Source: Chrysoporthe austroafricana
Taxonomy: Eukaryota > Ascomycota > Sordariomycetes > Diaporthales > Cryphonectriaceae
Direction of reading: 5' to 3'
DNA: 64,000 bases
Assembly (NCBI GenBank): GCA_001051155.2
Contig: JYIP02000002.1
Coordinates: 441,583 to 505,582, forward strand
Positions 1 to 14,300 of the stretch are shown one piece after another; the first letter of the stretch is position 1, and every line of letters begins with the position of its first letter. Below the pieces are notes generated by a model, which worked only from the letters and a program-made list of their open reading frames with translations, had not been told where the DNA came from and did not search any database. The translations under genes and the position numbers were made by a program.

Positions 1-3000
1 AAATAAAACGAAATTAATATTAATACTAGCTTAATGCTTAAAAATATTATTCAAAAGTATAATAAAAAGTAATAATAATAGGGCGATATAGCTAGCTATA
101 ATGGATAAATAAGGATAATAGTCGTAAGCGCGCTAGTAAGAAAAGGAAAATAAAATAAATTTACTAGCAGTTTACGAAATAATAGCTTTTTGCATTTGCC
201 AGAAATTTACTTGCTTTACTTAGCAATCGCTTTTACCTTAATACGCGCTTATTGCGTCGCGAGTTCTTTCGATTTCTTGAAATAAATAAACTAGCTTATT
301 CCAATGCATTTTCTATTCGTAAGTCGCGCTTTGGCCTACCTTATTTTCATAAGGCAATTATAATAATATCTCTCGGTTTAAGGACTTCTTCCGCTAATAG
401 CCGTTTTCGCTTTGCTCTTTCTTACAATTCGGCTATAGTTTCGCATTTCTATTCGAAATTATATATTATTTCATTCGCATTTAGAATATTACGGGGTATT
501 TATATATTATAATAGCTAGAATAGTTTATTTATTTTATTAAGTATTTAATTTTGTACGGATTACGTTTATATTTTCGCTTATAATAGCTAATTATTTTTT
601 CAAGCTTATAATATCGGTAATTTTCCCAATATTTCTCGATATCCGGATTTTCTGGTATATTTATTAAGTCTTAATATATAAAGTTATATTTATAAATATT
701 TATTTTAAAAGGGTTTGCAAGCTTTAATTATATTACTGAGATTATTAAATAGATATTTATATAGGGAGCTAATTTTAATTTATATATTAAATTCTTTATT
801 TTTCGAATAATTTGGAAAAATTCTATTTTTTATTATAAAAATTTCAGAAATGGGTTATTTAGCAATAAATACCCGTAACTCAAGCGAATATATACCCAAT
901 TATCTAATTCGAAAATTATTTAGCAATAATGCTTATTATATTGCAATTTGGCTATTATTTGCATTTCAGTAATAAAAAGTTAAATTTCTTCTTGGAAGAT
1001 TTCTTTTGCTAAAGATATTATATCTTTTATCCATTAGCCCGATAATAAATTAAATCCGAATAGCATTTGGCTAGCTAAATATTTTGTAATTCGGTTATAT
1101 ATATTATTTAAATTAAATTGTAATACTAGTATTATTTCGGTTTATTCTATATTAAGGTAAGTGGTTATAAAATGCCGAATTGCTATTTCAATTATTCAAT
1201 TCTTTATTTCAGATTGCCTGTCCGTTTGCAAATACGAGGCAGTAAAGTAAGCAAGTTTCGTTCTGATAGTTTCTTATAAATATTTCCAGAATTCCGATAG
1301 GAATTTCGAATCTCTATCTGAAATAATCCTCTTGGGTATTCCTTAGCTAGTAATATAAAATATCCGTAAAATAAAGGTTGCCTAGTCTGCTATAATATAT
1401 ATTGCATTATTTAATATAATAATTATAGTTTTGGAATACTTATCCGTAATTATAAGAAATATATCTAAGAATAATATTTTAGCTAAAGCTTATATAGTAT
1501 TTATAAATAATATTATTAGTAATTCTATAATAAAGTTTATAGTAATAATATAGAATGAGATTAGTAGAAATAATATAAGCTGCATTTCTTTTAAAAGTTA
1601 TTATAAATCGTTTTTATTCTCGTTATAAGCTCGATATATCGATATATAATTGCATATTTTGGCATAGCAATATCTAATAATAAATCGATCCGTTAAGTCG
1701 TACTATACGCGATTTATGCCAAAATAATATTTTCTATTATAAGTTTCTTTAATAAAATCCAATACTATTTTATTCGGGATATATAATTATTATTTCTTAT
1801 AATAATCCTTAAGAAATAGTAAACTATTATAATTTAATATGAAAGGTAATCGGGTAATTTTATTTGGGTTTTTCAATTATTCGATTATTTTGGATTATAA
1901 AAAGTATTTTTCGTATCTTTTCTTAATACGCTTTTTCATTTCGCTATTTATAGATATTTTACTGAGAATCTAGATAAGTTTGTTTTCCTATATCTTGTCT
2001 AGAATGCCTTTATCGTTAACAGGTTTCTGAATAAATAGTAATCTTGATATAATATTTGCAAAAATATTCGACTTTCCTAGTATATAATAAGCTTTTAAAT
2101 CGAATTAGCTTAAATATTCCGAAATGAGAATTAGCTATATATTTACTTTAATCTTATTTATTATATTTATAAATAACGAATAAATAATGCTAATTATCGC
2201 TATATAATCGGTAAGGATATAAATTTGCTTAGTTCGGTTCGATTTTATTATCGTTTGCAATTTTCGCATTAGTTATACTAGACAGGCTACCTTTAGCTCT
2301 ATAAGCTAATATTTTCATTTTATTTCGTTAATCGTTTTGCTTAAATAAAGGATTGGTTATACGGCTATATTTGCTATTAGCAATGCTTTATTCTATATAT
2401 AATTATTTGCTAATTGGAAAATAATGCTTGAAAACTTTATTTCCTTAAACGTATCCAGCTAGATAAAGAGAAATTTGTTTGGGATATAATAAAATAAAGC
2501 ATTTTTAGCTTCCAAAGCTATTTTGAAATAAAAACTATTAATTTCGTTTAGTATTGGGTCGAAAATAGCTTGCGTAATATAGTTTCGCTATCCTATATTT
2601 AAAAGTAAACGGTTCGATTAGCAAGCTTTGCTTAATATCTTAGTTTTCTTTCTCTGAAATGGATTGATTCTATAATTGTATTTAAGAATTAAGTAGCGTA
2701 AGTATCCTATAAATTCAATAAACCTTTCCAGTTACTAGAGTATTTTGGAAAATTCCAGATCGCGAATGGCTTATATCCGGTATTTCGTATTGGAAATTCC
2801 GAATCCGTCTATTTTGAATCTTAAAATCTGGACTGAAAGATATCCAAAAAACAATTTGGGTCCAGTTAATGAAATATTTTTGCGTAAAAATAGCGAGAAA
2901 ATAGTTTGTTCGCAAGTAGTTTTATTTTATAATTGAATGGATAATAATATCGTTTATAAAAGCGGAAGTAAATTTATAATATAATCGTAAGAATTAATCT

Positions 3001-6000
3001 ATAAAATGCTGGATATAGAATAATGAATTTCGAAATTCTATAAATAGAACTTTTATCCTTTTTTAATTATAATAATTAATAACGGTAAATCGGTTTTTAT
3101 AATCTGGATATATTAAGAATTAATAAAAAAATTGCTATATATTTACTACTGTAATATATATTTTTCCTTTTAATTATTTAATAATTTCCTATTATAATAG
3201 CAAAGGGTAAGCATTAAAGATTAAGATTTTATTTAAAGAATATAAATTAATTATTATATATCTTTTCTTCTGGCTATTTATATTCTTCTAAATTATAAAA
3301 ATTAATAAACCGAATAGCATTACATTTATAACTTATTCAGCTCGATTTTATTAATATAACTTATCCAAAATTTCGTTAATTATTTCCTAGTTTTCCTTAC
3401 TTAAATAATATAACTTTTATCCTATTTTCTAGTTTTGCTATTTTTCGATTAAATCGACTTTTATCTATTAATCGATTAGCATATTAATAGGACTTATATC
3501 TTTGAAAATTCTAGCATATGCCCGTATTAATTTTATAATTTTATAGAAAAATTCCGGTAAATGCTTGCAAATATATATACTGAAATTAATTTCCGATTCC
3601 TTAATAGCTTTATTTTTTCGAATCCCTAATTTATTACTATCTTTAAAATAGTTTCTTATTTCGGGAATTTCTATATCCGGGGGTTAGTATTCTTTTAGCT
3701 ATTTTCTAATAATTTCCGTAATTTATTGGAAAATATACTTAATAAATAATAGTTAATCTGAATTTAGCTTTCCTGAAAGCTATAACCCGTTTTTAATTTA
3801 TTAAAAAAGGTATTATCGCGCAATATAATAATAATTATCGTAATTCGCTAGCGGGGTTATATAATCCGTTTGGAATAGTTTAATTATCTTTAGAAATTGG
3901 TTTTTCTGGATTTTCAAAAAGATTGCTGTTTGATTCGTTATTAGAACTTCCTTAATCTAATAGCTTATTAAGCAATTTATTTACCCTTTCTGTTTCGGCT
4001 TAAATAAAAAAGTTACGTTTTTAGAATTCGCTTAATATTAATAAGAATTAGCTTATAAAATCTGAGTAGCATTATTATAATAATTGCAGCTTTTGCTTGC
4101 CGGGATTATGCTAGCATTCGGGCAAATATTTCCATTTTCGCTATAGTATTATTAAAATAACCAAATCGTATAAACGATTCTGAATTTCAGAATATCCAGT
4201 TCGTAAGGAATATTATATTCTTATCTTAATAAAATGCTTATTTCTAATTAATCCAATACTTAAGTTCCTATTCGGGTACGAAATATAAATAAGTAGCTAT
4301 GCTTATTGCTCTGGAAATACAAATCGAATTTAGCTTAGCTTTTTATTAGCGATTAGCTTATGCCTTTAAGCTTAGCTTTTACGTTCCAGTCTATTTTCGC
4401 TTTAGAGAATTGCATTAGCAATTTTTTAGCGATAATATAATAATTAGCGCTTATATTAATATAGATTTTTATATCCGGCTTATTCGAGTATATTTTAGCT
4501 ATAGCTTTTGCATACGTATAGCTATTACCTTAATAAGGCTTGATTATAAATATAGGAATATTATATTCTAAGATTTCTCTTTTCTATATATCGATTTTGG
4601 GAAAATTCTATAGCTAATTGGATAATTATATAGGGTATTTGATATAGAATATGCTTTCGTTTACCGATAGTTTTGCTTTTTCGGCTCGAAAAATCCAGAT
4701 ATCGTCTTTAATTATTATATTCTCTTTATTAGCCTATTCTTTTAATTTATCTTCTTGCTTTTATAAGTTTTCGCTATTTTCGGTCTTTTTATCGTATTTA
4801 TCGCTATCCGCTATAAATAGATCGTTATTTATAAGAAAATAGCCTTTTTGAGCTAGCTTATCCTTTTTATCTGGATTATATTGCAATTTTCCGTTATCAA
4901 TATTGAAATTTGTTAGAATTAATTAGACAAAATATCTTCTAATATCTTTTCATACGAATCGATAGTAAAAGCGCAATTGGAAATTTCGGTTTTTTAAAAT
5001 TAAATTTCTGCTATTATCCATAATATTAGTTAATATTTTCCTAGCCGTATTAGAGATATTTTGTTATTTAGCTATTCGTTTTTATAACTGGTTCCGAATA
5101 TTTATTAGCTTTCGCTATTATTTTAATAAGAGCTTTCGAAATTCGTATTCTGGGATATATTTAATGCTTTTGGATAGATTTAGCTAATTAAATATCTTTA
5201 TTAAGCGAGATGAATATTCAAATCTTTAAGGCTTAAATCTTCCAGAGCGTTCTGGGAATATATTGGCTAGAAAATAAATATTAATATTAGGAAGATTAAT
5301 AGCCGATTGCGTAATTTTCCGTACCGGTTGCGCGGGTTTACGAAATAATCTTATTATGCAATTTGATTTGAGGATATGCTATATCTCTTATTTCGTTTTG
5401 AGATATTTTTCGAAATCTTTCGTATTCTTATTTCGATTAAGTTTATCGAAATATCTAGCTATTAATTTTTTGTTAATCCGATCCTAAATATTTCTGGCTA
5501 AATACGAATTTGGGTATTCGGCTAGCTTAGTAAATTAATGGATATAATGGATGAATTCCAGAATATTATAGTTATTTCGTATATTTTTCCTGGAATATTA
5601 TTAAGCGTTTAGCAAATTTTTTGCAATTTTTTGCGATATAGAGAAATCTTTTCTTAATTATTTCTTTTATTAATTCTAATTATATTTACGCAAAATAAAA
5701 TCTTTATATTTTTAAGAAAATAATATAAAATAAAATTAAGTATATGCTATTTTAATTAAGCAAACGAATAAATGGAAATTAAAATATTTAATATATTTTG
5801 CATTTCTGGCTATATATATTTTATATTGGTTTATAAAGGCTTAAAAGTCTTTCCAAATAATAATTTTGCTATTTGTAATGGATATAATTATTAAATTAAT
5901 ATAATTATTCCAGTTTTTATAAAGTCGGAATTGCTTTATAATCGTATTCTTGAATTCTTTATTAATACTAATAAGCAATGCTATAAATTTAAATGAATTA

Positions 6001-7440
6001 AATTAATAAGTTTAAGGATTTTTGGATTGCTTATAGCCGAATAATAAATTTCGAAAATTATTATTTTTATTATTGTTAGAATCCGATAGATCCGGTAATT
6101 TATTTGGCTTATTAATTAGTTTTTTTTAGAAATTAAAGTTAATTTCAATATCCGGTTCGGGACCCGAAAATAATCTTTAATCTAATTAATTTCTTATTCC
6201 TAATATAAATATTTGCCGGATGCATTTCTTAATATTAAAAAATACTAATTTAGTAAAGCGATATCCATTATTAGTATAATATTTTGCAGCCGAAACAGGA
6301 AAAGGTTCTTTAATAAGTTCCGATTAAAGCATTTGTATATTGAAAGCTTATTGTAATCGGAATATTTTCTTAAACTTAATATATATTGCTTTTTTCGAAA
6401 TAAAGCTATTTTAGTAAATTGCTTTCATTTCGAGTTACTATAAAAATTAATCTAATAAGCTAATAATTAAAGAAAAAGAAGTTAAGTATTTCTGAAAGAT
6501 AATAATAAGATTATTCGATTTTCTTTTATTCAATCTTTTTTCCTTATAATTTTTTTTTCTGAAAAGCTATGGATAATTCGATAAATCCGATTAAAGCATT
6601 AATATACTTTTTGCTATAAAGTTTATAAAATTAGCCAAGATAGCTATAATAGAGTTTTATTTGGAAATATTCCGATTTTAAATTCTTATTAAAAAGAAAG
6701 AAATGCGTTTATTTCCTGAAATTAATTATTTTCCTTTATTTTTATTTATTTTTCTTACTATAATTGAAAAATTCCTAGATTTATTAATAAATCTAGAATC
6801 TGGATTTTCGGTCGAATATTATAATAGATAAATATATTTAATTCCGCTATTAATATTAATATATTTAAGCATATAATGCTTTCGATTTTCGATAAATTAT
6901 TACTAAGCTAATTCTTTTAACGGATTTTCCGGGTTATTAAATTGAAAAATATTTTCGTTCTTATTTATTTCTATAAGTATTTATTATCGCTCTTTTTCTA
7001 TTATTATTTCGGTAAGCTATTAAAATTTGCGATATTTGGAAAAATTTTCCCAAAACGTATTATTCTTTCCTATTTACTAGGATAGATTTTTATCGAAATT
7101 CGACTTTCTTCTTTCTTAAATCCAGCGCTTAAGCAATAAAGGCTATCCTTGCTTAACTATCTATACTTTTGCTTTTTGCAAAAATGCATTGGTTTCCTTA
7201 AGGTTTTGCTTTGCTTTTTCATATCGATCGGCCAAAAGTTTCTAATCGATAAAAATATATACAATTTCGAAAAAAATCTTAATATCCGATATAACCCAAT
7301 CTTTCCTTTTAAAGTTATTTAAAGCTTATATAAACTTATATATCTAGATAGGATATTTGATTTCGATATAATCGATAAGCTGCAATAATAAAATATTATT
7401 GCTAGTAATTGCTATAGTAAATTAGCAATAAATTATTAAT
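1..7440 (-). mobile_element. Decayed chromodomain Ty3/Gypsy retroelement, left copy
   Basis: This is the minus-strand copy of the element described at 8340-15779. By mirror position its chromodomain should lie near 450-550, integrase 1010-1790, reverse transcriptase 2650-3340 and Gag 5190-5890. A visible piece is at 2715-2915 (minus), matching the stretch just after the RT active site in the other copy (12,860-13,060). There is no intact open frame longer than about 90 codons, stop codons are everywhere and base composition is strongly AT. It is dead. Terminal repeats were not recognised. Confidence 0.75.
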
Positions 7441-7483
7441 AAATAATTATAATATCTTTTATAAGAATGCTATTTTTACAAAA

Positions 7484-7610
7484 GCCGATATCTTATAGGA
7501 CCGATATTCTTATAAGAACCGATATTTTATAAAGCTGATACTTTTATAAAGGCTATTATCCTATAAGACTAATATTCTTATAAGAGCTGTTACTTTACAA
7601 AACCGATAAT
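7484..7610. repeat. ~18-bp minisatellite at palindrome centre, left side
   Basis: About seven degenerate units of roughly 16-18 bp based on CCGATATTCTTATAAGA. Several units contain their own small palindrome (TCTTATAAGA). The mirror copy lies at 8164-8310, and further units fill the 50-bp central spacer (7863-7911). Confidence 0.6.
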
Positions 7611-7659
7611 CGAAACCCGATTATGCAGTAAAAGCATGCAAAGCATAGCTATTAATTAA

Positions 7660-8160
7660 TAGTGAATGTATTGAAATATATTATAAAGTATAGTTTTTCT
7701 AAGAAAATGAATTACGCTAAAGCTTATTAGGGCATTATATAAGCCCTTTGGTAAGGATATAGCATTTATTTGGTAAATTCATTGCGTATTTACCAGGGGA
7801 TTTACTATAGATTTACTAGGCGAATCCATTACGAATTTACCTCGTTTATAGGTTTTGCCATTACCGATACTTTATAGAGCCGATATTTCTATAAAGGCTA
7901 TTATCCTATTAATAGCAAAACCTATAGACGAGGTGAATTCGTAATGGATTTGCCTAGTGAATTTATAGTAAATCCCTTAGTAAATACGCAATGAATTTAC
8001 TAAATGGATGCTATACCTTTACCGGGGGGCTTATATAATGCCCTAATAAGCTTTAGCGTAGTTTACTTTCTTGGAAGAACTATGCTTTATAATATATTTC
8101 AGTACGTTTACTATCAATTAGTAGCTACGTTTTGTACGCTTTTGCTGCATAATCGGGTTT
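7660..8160. mobile_element. Head-to-head half copies of a foldback element
   Basis: Positions 7912-8116 match the left terminal arm of the element at 18359-18558, starting AGCAAAACCTATAGACGAGG, and 7660-7862 is the inverted copy ending in GGTTTTGCCA. After each arm comes the internal region of that element (up to CGATTATCGG at 8170), but the expected far terminal arm is missing. Two partial copies therefore face each other across a 50-bp spacer at the exact centre of the large palindrome. Confidence 0.6.
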
Positions 8161-8163
8161 CGA

Positions 8164-8310
8164 TTATCGGCTCTATAAAGCAATAGTTCTTATAAGAATA
8201 TCGGTCCTATAAGATAACGGCTTTTATAAAAGTATTGGCTTTATAAAGTATCGGTTCCTATAAGAATATCGGTCCTATAGGATATCGGCTTCTGTAAAAG
8301 TAGCATTCCT
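8164..8310. repeat. ~18-bp minisatellite at palindrome centre, right side
   Basis: Inverted counterpart of 7484-7610. It reads as repeated TATCGG-type units separated by CTTATAAGAA or CTATAAGATA. It joins the foldback arm (7912-8160) to the decayed Gypsy element. Confidence 0.6.
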
Positions 8311-8339
8311 ATAGGAAATATTACAATTATTTATCGATA

Positions 8340-11300
8340 ATTTATTGCTAATTTATTATAGCAATTACTAGCAATAACGTTTTATTACTACAACTTATCG
8401 ATTATATCGAGATTAAATATCCTGCCCAAGTATATAAATTTATATAAGTTTTGAACGATTCTGAAAAAAAGGATTGGGTTATATCGGATATTAAGATCTT
8501 TCTCGAAATCGCATATGCTTTTGTCGATTGGAAACTTTTGGCCAATCAATACGAAAAAGCGAAGCAAAACCTTAGGGAAACCAATACATTTTTGCAGAAA
8601 GCAAAAGTATAGATAATTAAGCAAAGATAGCCTTTATTGCTTAAGCGCTAGACTTAAAAGAAAAGAAAATTGAATTTCGATAAGAATCTATCCTAATGGA
8701 TAAGAGAGAATAATACATTTTAGGAAGATTTTTCCAAATATCGCAAATTTTGATAGCTTGCCGAAACGATAATGGAAAAAGAGCGATAATAAGTGCTTAT
8801 GGAAATAAACGAGAGCGAGAATACTTTTCGATTTGATAATCCGGAAAATCCGTTAAAAGAATTGGCTTAGTAATAGTTTATCGAAAATCGAAAGCATTAT
8901 ATATTTGAATATATTAATACTGATAACGGAATTAAATATATTTATTTATTATAATATTCGACCGAAAATTTAAACCCTAAATTTATTAATAAATCCGGGA
9001 GTTTTTTAATTACGGTAAAAAGAATAGATAAAAGCAAAAGAAAATAATTAATTCCAGAAAATAAACGTATTTCTTTCTTTTTAACGGGAATTCAGAATCG
9101 GAATGCTTCCAGATAAAGTTCTATTGCAGCTATTCCGGCTAACCTTATAAACTTTATAGCAAAAAGCATACTAATACCCCAATCGGGTTTATCAGATTAT
9201 TCGTAATTTTTCGGGAAAAAAAATTATAAAGAAAAAAAATTAAATAAAAGAAAATCGGATAGTTTTACTATTATCTTTCAGAAATACCCAACCCTTTCTT
9301 TCCTAATTATTAGCTTATTGGACCAGTTTCTATAATAATTCGAAATGAAAGCAATTTACTAAAACGGCTTTATTTCGGAAAAGGCAATACGTATTAAGTT
9401 CAAGAAAATATTCCGATTGCAATAAGCTTTTAATATATAAGCGCCTTAATCGGAACCTATTAAAAAACCCCTTCCTATTTCGGCCGCGAAATATTATGCT
9501 AACGATAGATATCGCTTTACCAAATTAGCATTTCCTGATATTAGGGAATGTATCTAGCAAATATTTATATTAAGGGCAGGAGGTTAATTAAACCAAAGAT
9601 TATTTTCGGGTCCTGAACCGGATATTGAAATTAATTCTGATTTTCAAGAAAAACTAGTTAGTAAGCCAGATAGATTACCGGATCTATTGGATTCCAGCAA
9701 TAATGAAAGCAATAATTCTCGAAACCTATTATTCGGCTATAAGCAACCCAAAAATTCCCGAGCTTATTAACTTAATTTACTTAAACTTATAGCATTGCCC
9801 GTTAGCATTAATAGAGAATTCAAGGATACGGTTATAAAGCAATTCCGATTTTACGAAAATTAGAACGATTATACTAATTTAATAGTCGTATTTATTACAA
9901 ATAGCAAAATTACTATTTGGAAAGACTTTTAAGCCTTTATAAACCAGTATGAAATATATATAGCTAGAAATGCAAAATGCGCTAAATATTTTAGCTTCCA
10001 TTTATTTGCTTACTTAGCTGGAATAGCATATACTTGGTTTTATTTTACGTTATTTTCCTAAAAGCATAAAGACTTTATTTTGCGTAAGTATAATTGGAAT
10101 TAATAGAAGAAATAATTAAGAAGAGATTTCTCTATATTATAGAAAACTGCAAAAGATTTGCTAAACGCTTAATAATATTTTAAGAAAGATATACGAAATA
10201 ACTGCAATATTCTGGAATTTACCCATTACGTCTGTCGATTTATTAAGCTAGCCGAATACCCAAACTCGTATTTGGCTAGAAATATCTGGGATCGGATCGA
10301 TAAAGAATTAATAGCTAGATATTTCGATAGACTTAATCGAAATAAAGATATAAGGGATTTCGAAAAATGTCTTAAAGCAAAATAAGAAATATAGTATATT
10401 CTCGAATTAGATTGCGTAATAAGACTATTTCGTAAATCTATATAACCGGTACGGAAAATTACGCAATCGGCTGCTAATCTTTCCAATATTAATATTCATT
10501 TCCTAACTAATATATTCTTAGGATGCTTTAAAGGATTTAGGCTTTAAAGACCTGAATATTTATCTTGCCCAATAAAGACGTTTAATTAGCCAAATCTATT
10601 TAAAAGTACCGGATATATCCCGGAATACGAATTCCGAAAGCTTTTACTAGAATAATAGCGAAAGCTAATAAACGTTCGGAACTAATTATAAGAACGGATA
10701 GCTAGATAATAAAATATCTCTAATATAGCTAAGAAGATATTAACCAATATTATAGATAATAGCAAAGGTTCAATTTCAAAAAACCGAAATTTCCAATTAT
10801 GCCTTTATTATCGATTCGTACGAAAAGATGCTAGAAGACGTTTTGTCCAATCAACCTTAGCAAATTTCAATATCGATAATAGAAAATTGCAATATAATCC
10901 AGATAAAGAAAATAAGCTAGCTCGAAAAAGTTATTTCCCCGTAAATAATAATCTGTTTATAGCGGATAGCGATAAATACGATAAAAAGACCGAAAATGGC
11001 GAAAACTTATAGAAGCAAAAGGACGAATTGGAAAAATAGGCTAATAAGGAAAACGTAATAATTGAAAACGATATCTAGATTTTTCGAGCCGAAAAAATAA
11101 AACTATCAGTAAACGAAAGCATATTTTACGTTAAGTATTCTATATAATTATCTAATTAGCTATAGAATTTTCCCAAAATCGATATATAAAAAGGAAAAAT
11201 CTTAAGATATAATATTCCTATATTTACGGTTAAGCCTTATTAAAGCAGCAGCTATACGTATGCAAAAGCCGCAGCTAAAGCATACTCGAATAGGCCGGAT

Positions 11301-14300
11301 ATAAAAGTCTATATCGATATAAGCGCTAATCGTTATGCTATTACCGAAAAATTACTAGTATAATTCCTTAAAGCGAAAGTAGATTAGAACGTAAAAGCTA
11401 AGTTCAGAAACGTAAGCTAATCGCTAGCAAAAGGCTAGGCTGAATTCGACTTATATTTCCAGAGCAATAAGTATAGCTATTCAATTATATTTCGTATTCG
11501 AATAAAAGCTTGAATATTGGATCGACTAGAAACAAGCATTTTGCTAGGATAAGAATATAATATTCCTTACAAACTGAATATTCTAAATTCAGAATCGTTT
11601 ATACGATTTGGTTATTTTAATAATATTACGGTAAAAGTAAAAGTATTTGCTCGAATGCTAATACGATTCTAGCAAGCAAAAGCCGCAATTATTACAGTAA
11701 TGCCGCCCAGATTTTATAGGCTAGTCCTTATTAATATTAAACGAATCTCAAAAACGTAACTTTTCTATTCAGGCCGAAACAGAAAGGGTAAATAAATTGC
11801 TTGATAGGCTACCAGATTAAAGAAATCCTAATAACGAATTAAGCAATAACCCTTTTGAGAATTCAGAAAAACCAATTTCTAAAAATAATCGAACTATTCT
11901 AGATAGATTATATAACCCCGTTAGCGAATTACGATAACTACTATTATATCGCGCAATAATACTTTTTTTAACAAACTTAGGATAAGTTATAGCTTTTAGG
12001 AAAGTTGAATTCAGATTAATTATTATTCATTAAGCATATTTTCTAATAAATTGCGGAAATTACTGGAAAATAGCTGGAAGAATACCGATTCCCGGATATG
12101 GAAATTCCCGAAATAAGAGATTATTTCGAAAACAGTAATAAATTAAAGATCCGGAAGGATAAAGCTATTAAAGAATCGGAAATTGAATTCGGTATATACG
12201 TTTGCAAGCGTTTACTGGAATTTTTCTATAAAGTTATAGAATTAATACGGGCATATGCTAGAATTTTTAAAGATATAGATCCTATTAATATGCTAATCGA
12301 TTAATAGATAAAAGTTAATTTAGTCGAAAGATAGCAGAACTAGAAAATGGGATAAAAGCTATATTATTTAAATAAAGAAGATTAGGAAATAATTAATGAA
12401 ATTTTAGACAAGTTATATTAACAAAATCGAGCTAAATAAGTTATAAGTATAATACTATTCGGTTTACTAATCTTTATAGTTTGGAAGAATATAAATAACT
12501 AAAGGAAAGGATATATAATAATTGATTTATGCGTTTTGAATAAGATTTCAGTTTCCGATATTTACCTTTTGCTATTATAGCAGGAAATTATCAAATAGCT
12601 AAAAAGAAAAATATATATTATAGTAATAGATATATAGCAATTTTTCTATTAATTCCTAGTATATCCAAATTATAAAAACCGATTTACTATTATTAATTAT
12701 CGTAATCAAGAAAGGATAAAAATTCTATTTATAAGATTTCGAAATTTATTATCCTATATTTAGCATTTTATAAATTAATTCTTACAATTATATTATAAGT
12801 TTGCTTCCGTTTTTATAAACGATATTATTATCCATTTAATTACAGAATAAGATTATTTGCGATACTTATAAATTATCTTCTCGCTATTTTTATGCAAAAA
12901 TATTTCATTAGCTAGACTTAAATCGTTTCTTAAATATCCTTTAGTCCAGATTTTAGGATTCAAAATAAATAGATTCGGAATTTCCAATACGGAATACCGA
13001 ATACAAGCTATTCGCGACTTGGAATTCCTTAAAATATTCCAGTAACTGGAAAGGTTTATCGGATTTATAGAATACTTACGTTACTTAATTCCTAAATACA
13101 GTTATAGAATTAATCCATTTCAGAGAAGGAAAATTAGGATGCTAAACGAGGCTTGCTAATCGAATTATCTACTTTCAAGTATAGAACGGCGAAACTATAT
13201 TACGCAAGCTACTTTCGACTTAATACCAGATAAAGTTAATAGTTTTTACGATTTCAAAATAGCTTTGAAAGCTAAAAATGCTTTATTTTATTATATCCTA
13301 AATAAATTTCTTTTTATCTAGCTAGATATATTTAAGGAAATAAGGTTCTTAAGCATTATTTTCCAATTAGTAAATAATTATATATAGAACGGAATATTGC
13401 TAATAGCAAGTATAGCCGTATAATTAATCCTTTACTTAAGCAAGATAATTAATAAAGCAGAACGAAAATACTGGCTTATAGAGCTAGAAATAGCCTATTT
13501 AGTATAGCTAGTATAAAAGCTGAAAATAATAATAAGATTAAATCGAGCCAAGCTAGTTTATATTTTTACCGATTACGTAGCAATAATTGGCATTATTTAT
13601 TCGTTATTTATAAATACGGTAAATAAGATTAAAGTAAATATATAATTAATTCTCGCTTTAGAATATTTAAGCTAATTCGATCTGAAAGCATATTATATAC
13701 CGGGAAGGTCGAATATTCTTGCAAATGCTATATTAAGATTGCTATTTACCCAGAAACTTGTCGATAATAAAAGCATTCTAGATAAAATATAAGAAAACGA
13801 ACTTATTTAAGTTCTTAGTAAAATATCTATAAATAGCGAAATGAAAGGGCGTATTAAGAAAGGATACGAAAAATACCTTTTATAATCTAGAATAATTGAA
13901 TAACTGAAAGATTTAAACAAAATTGCCCGATTACTTTTTATATTAGATTATAATAACTTATTATTTCTCAAAGATTATTACGGGAAATAACGATTATATA
14001 TCCCGAATAAAGTAGCATTGAATTTTATTAAAGAAGCTTATAATGGAAAATACCATTTCGGCATAAATTGCATATAGTACGATTTAACAGATCGATTCGT
14101 TATCAAATACTGCTATGCCAAAATATGCAATTATATATTAATATATCAAGCTTATAATAAAAATAAAAACGATTTATAATAACTTTTAAAGGAAATGCAG
14201 CTTATATTATTTCTATTAATTCTATTCTATATTATTATTATAGATTTTATTATAAGACTACCGATAATACTATCTATAAATACTATATAGGCCTTAGCTA

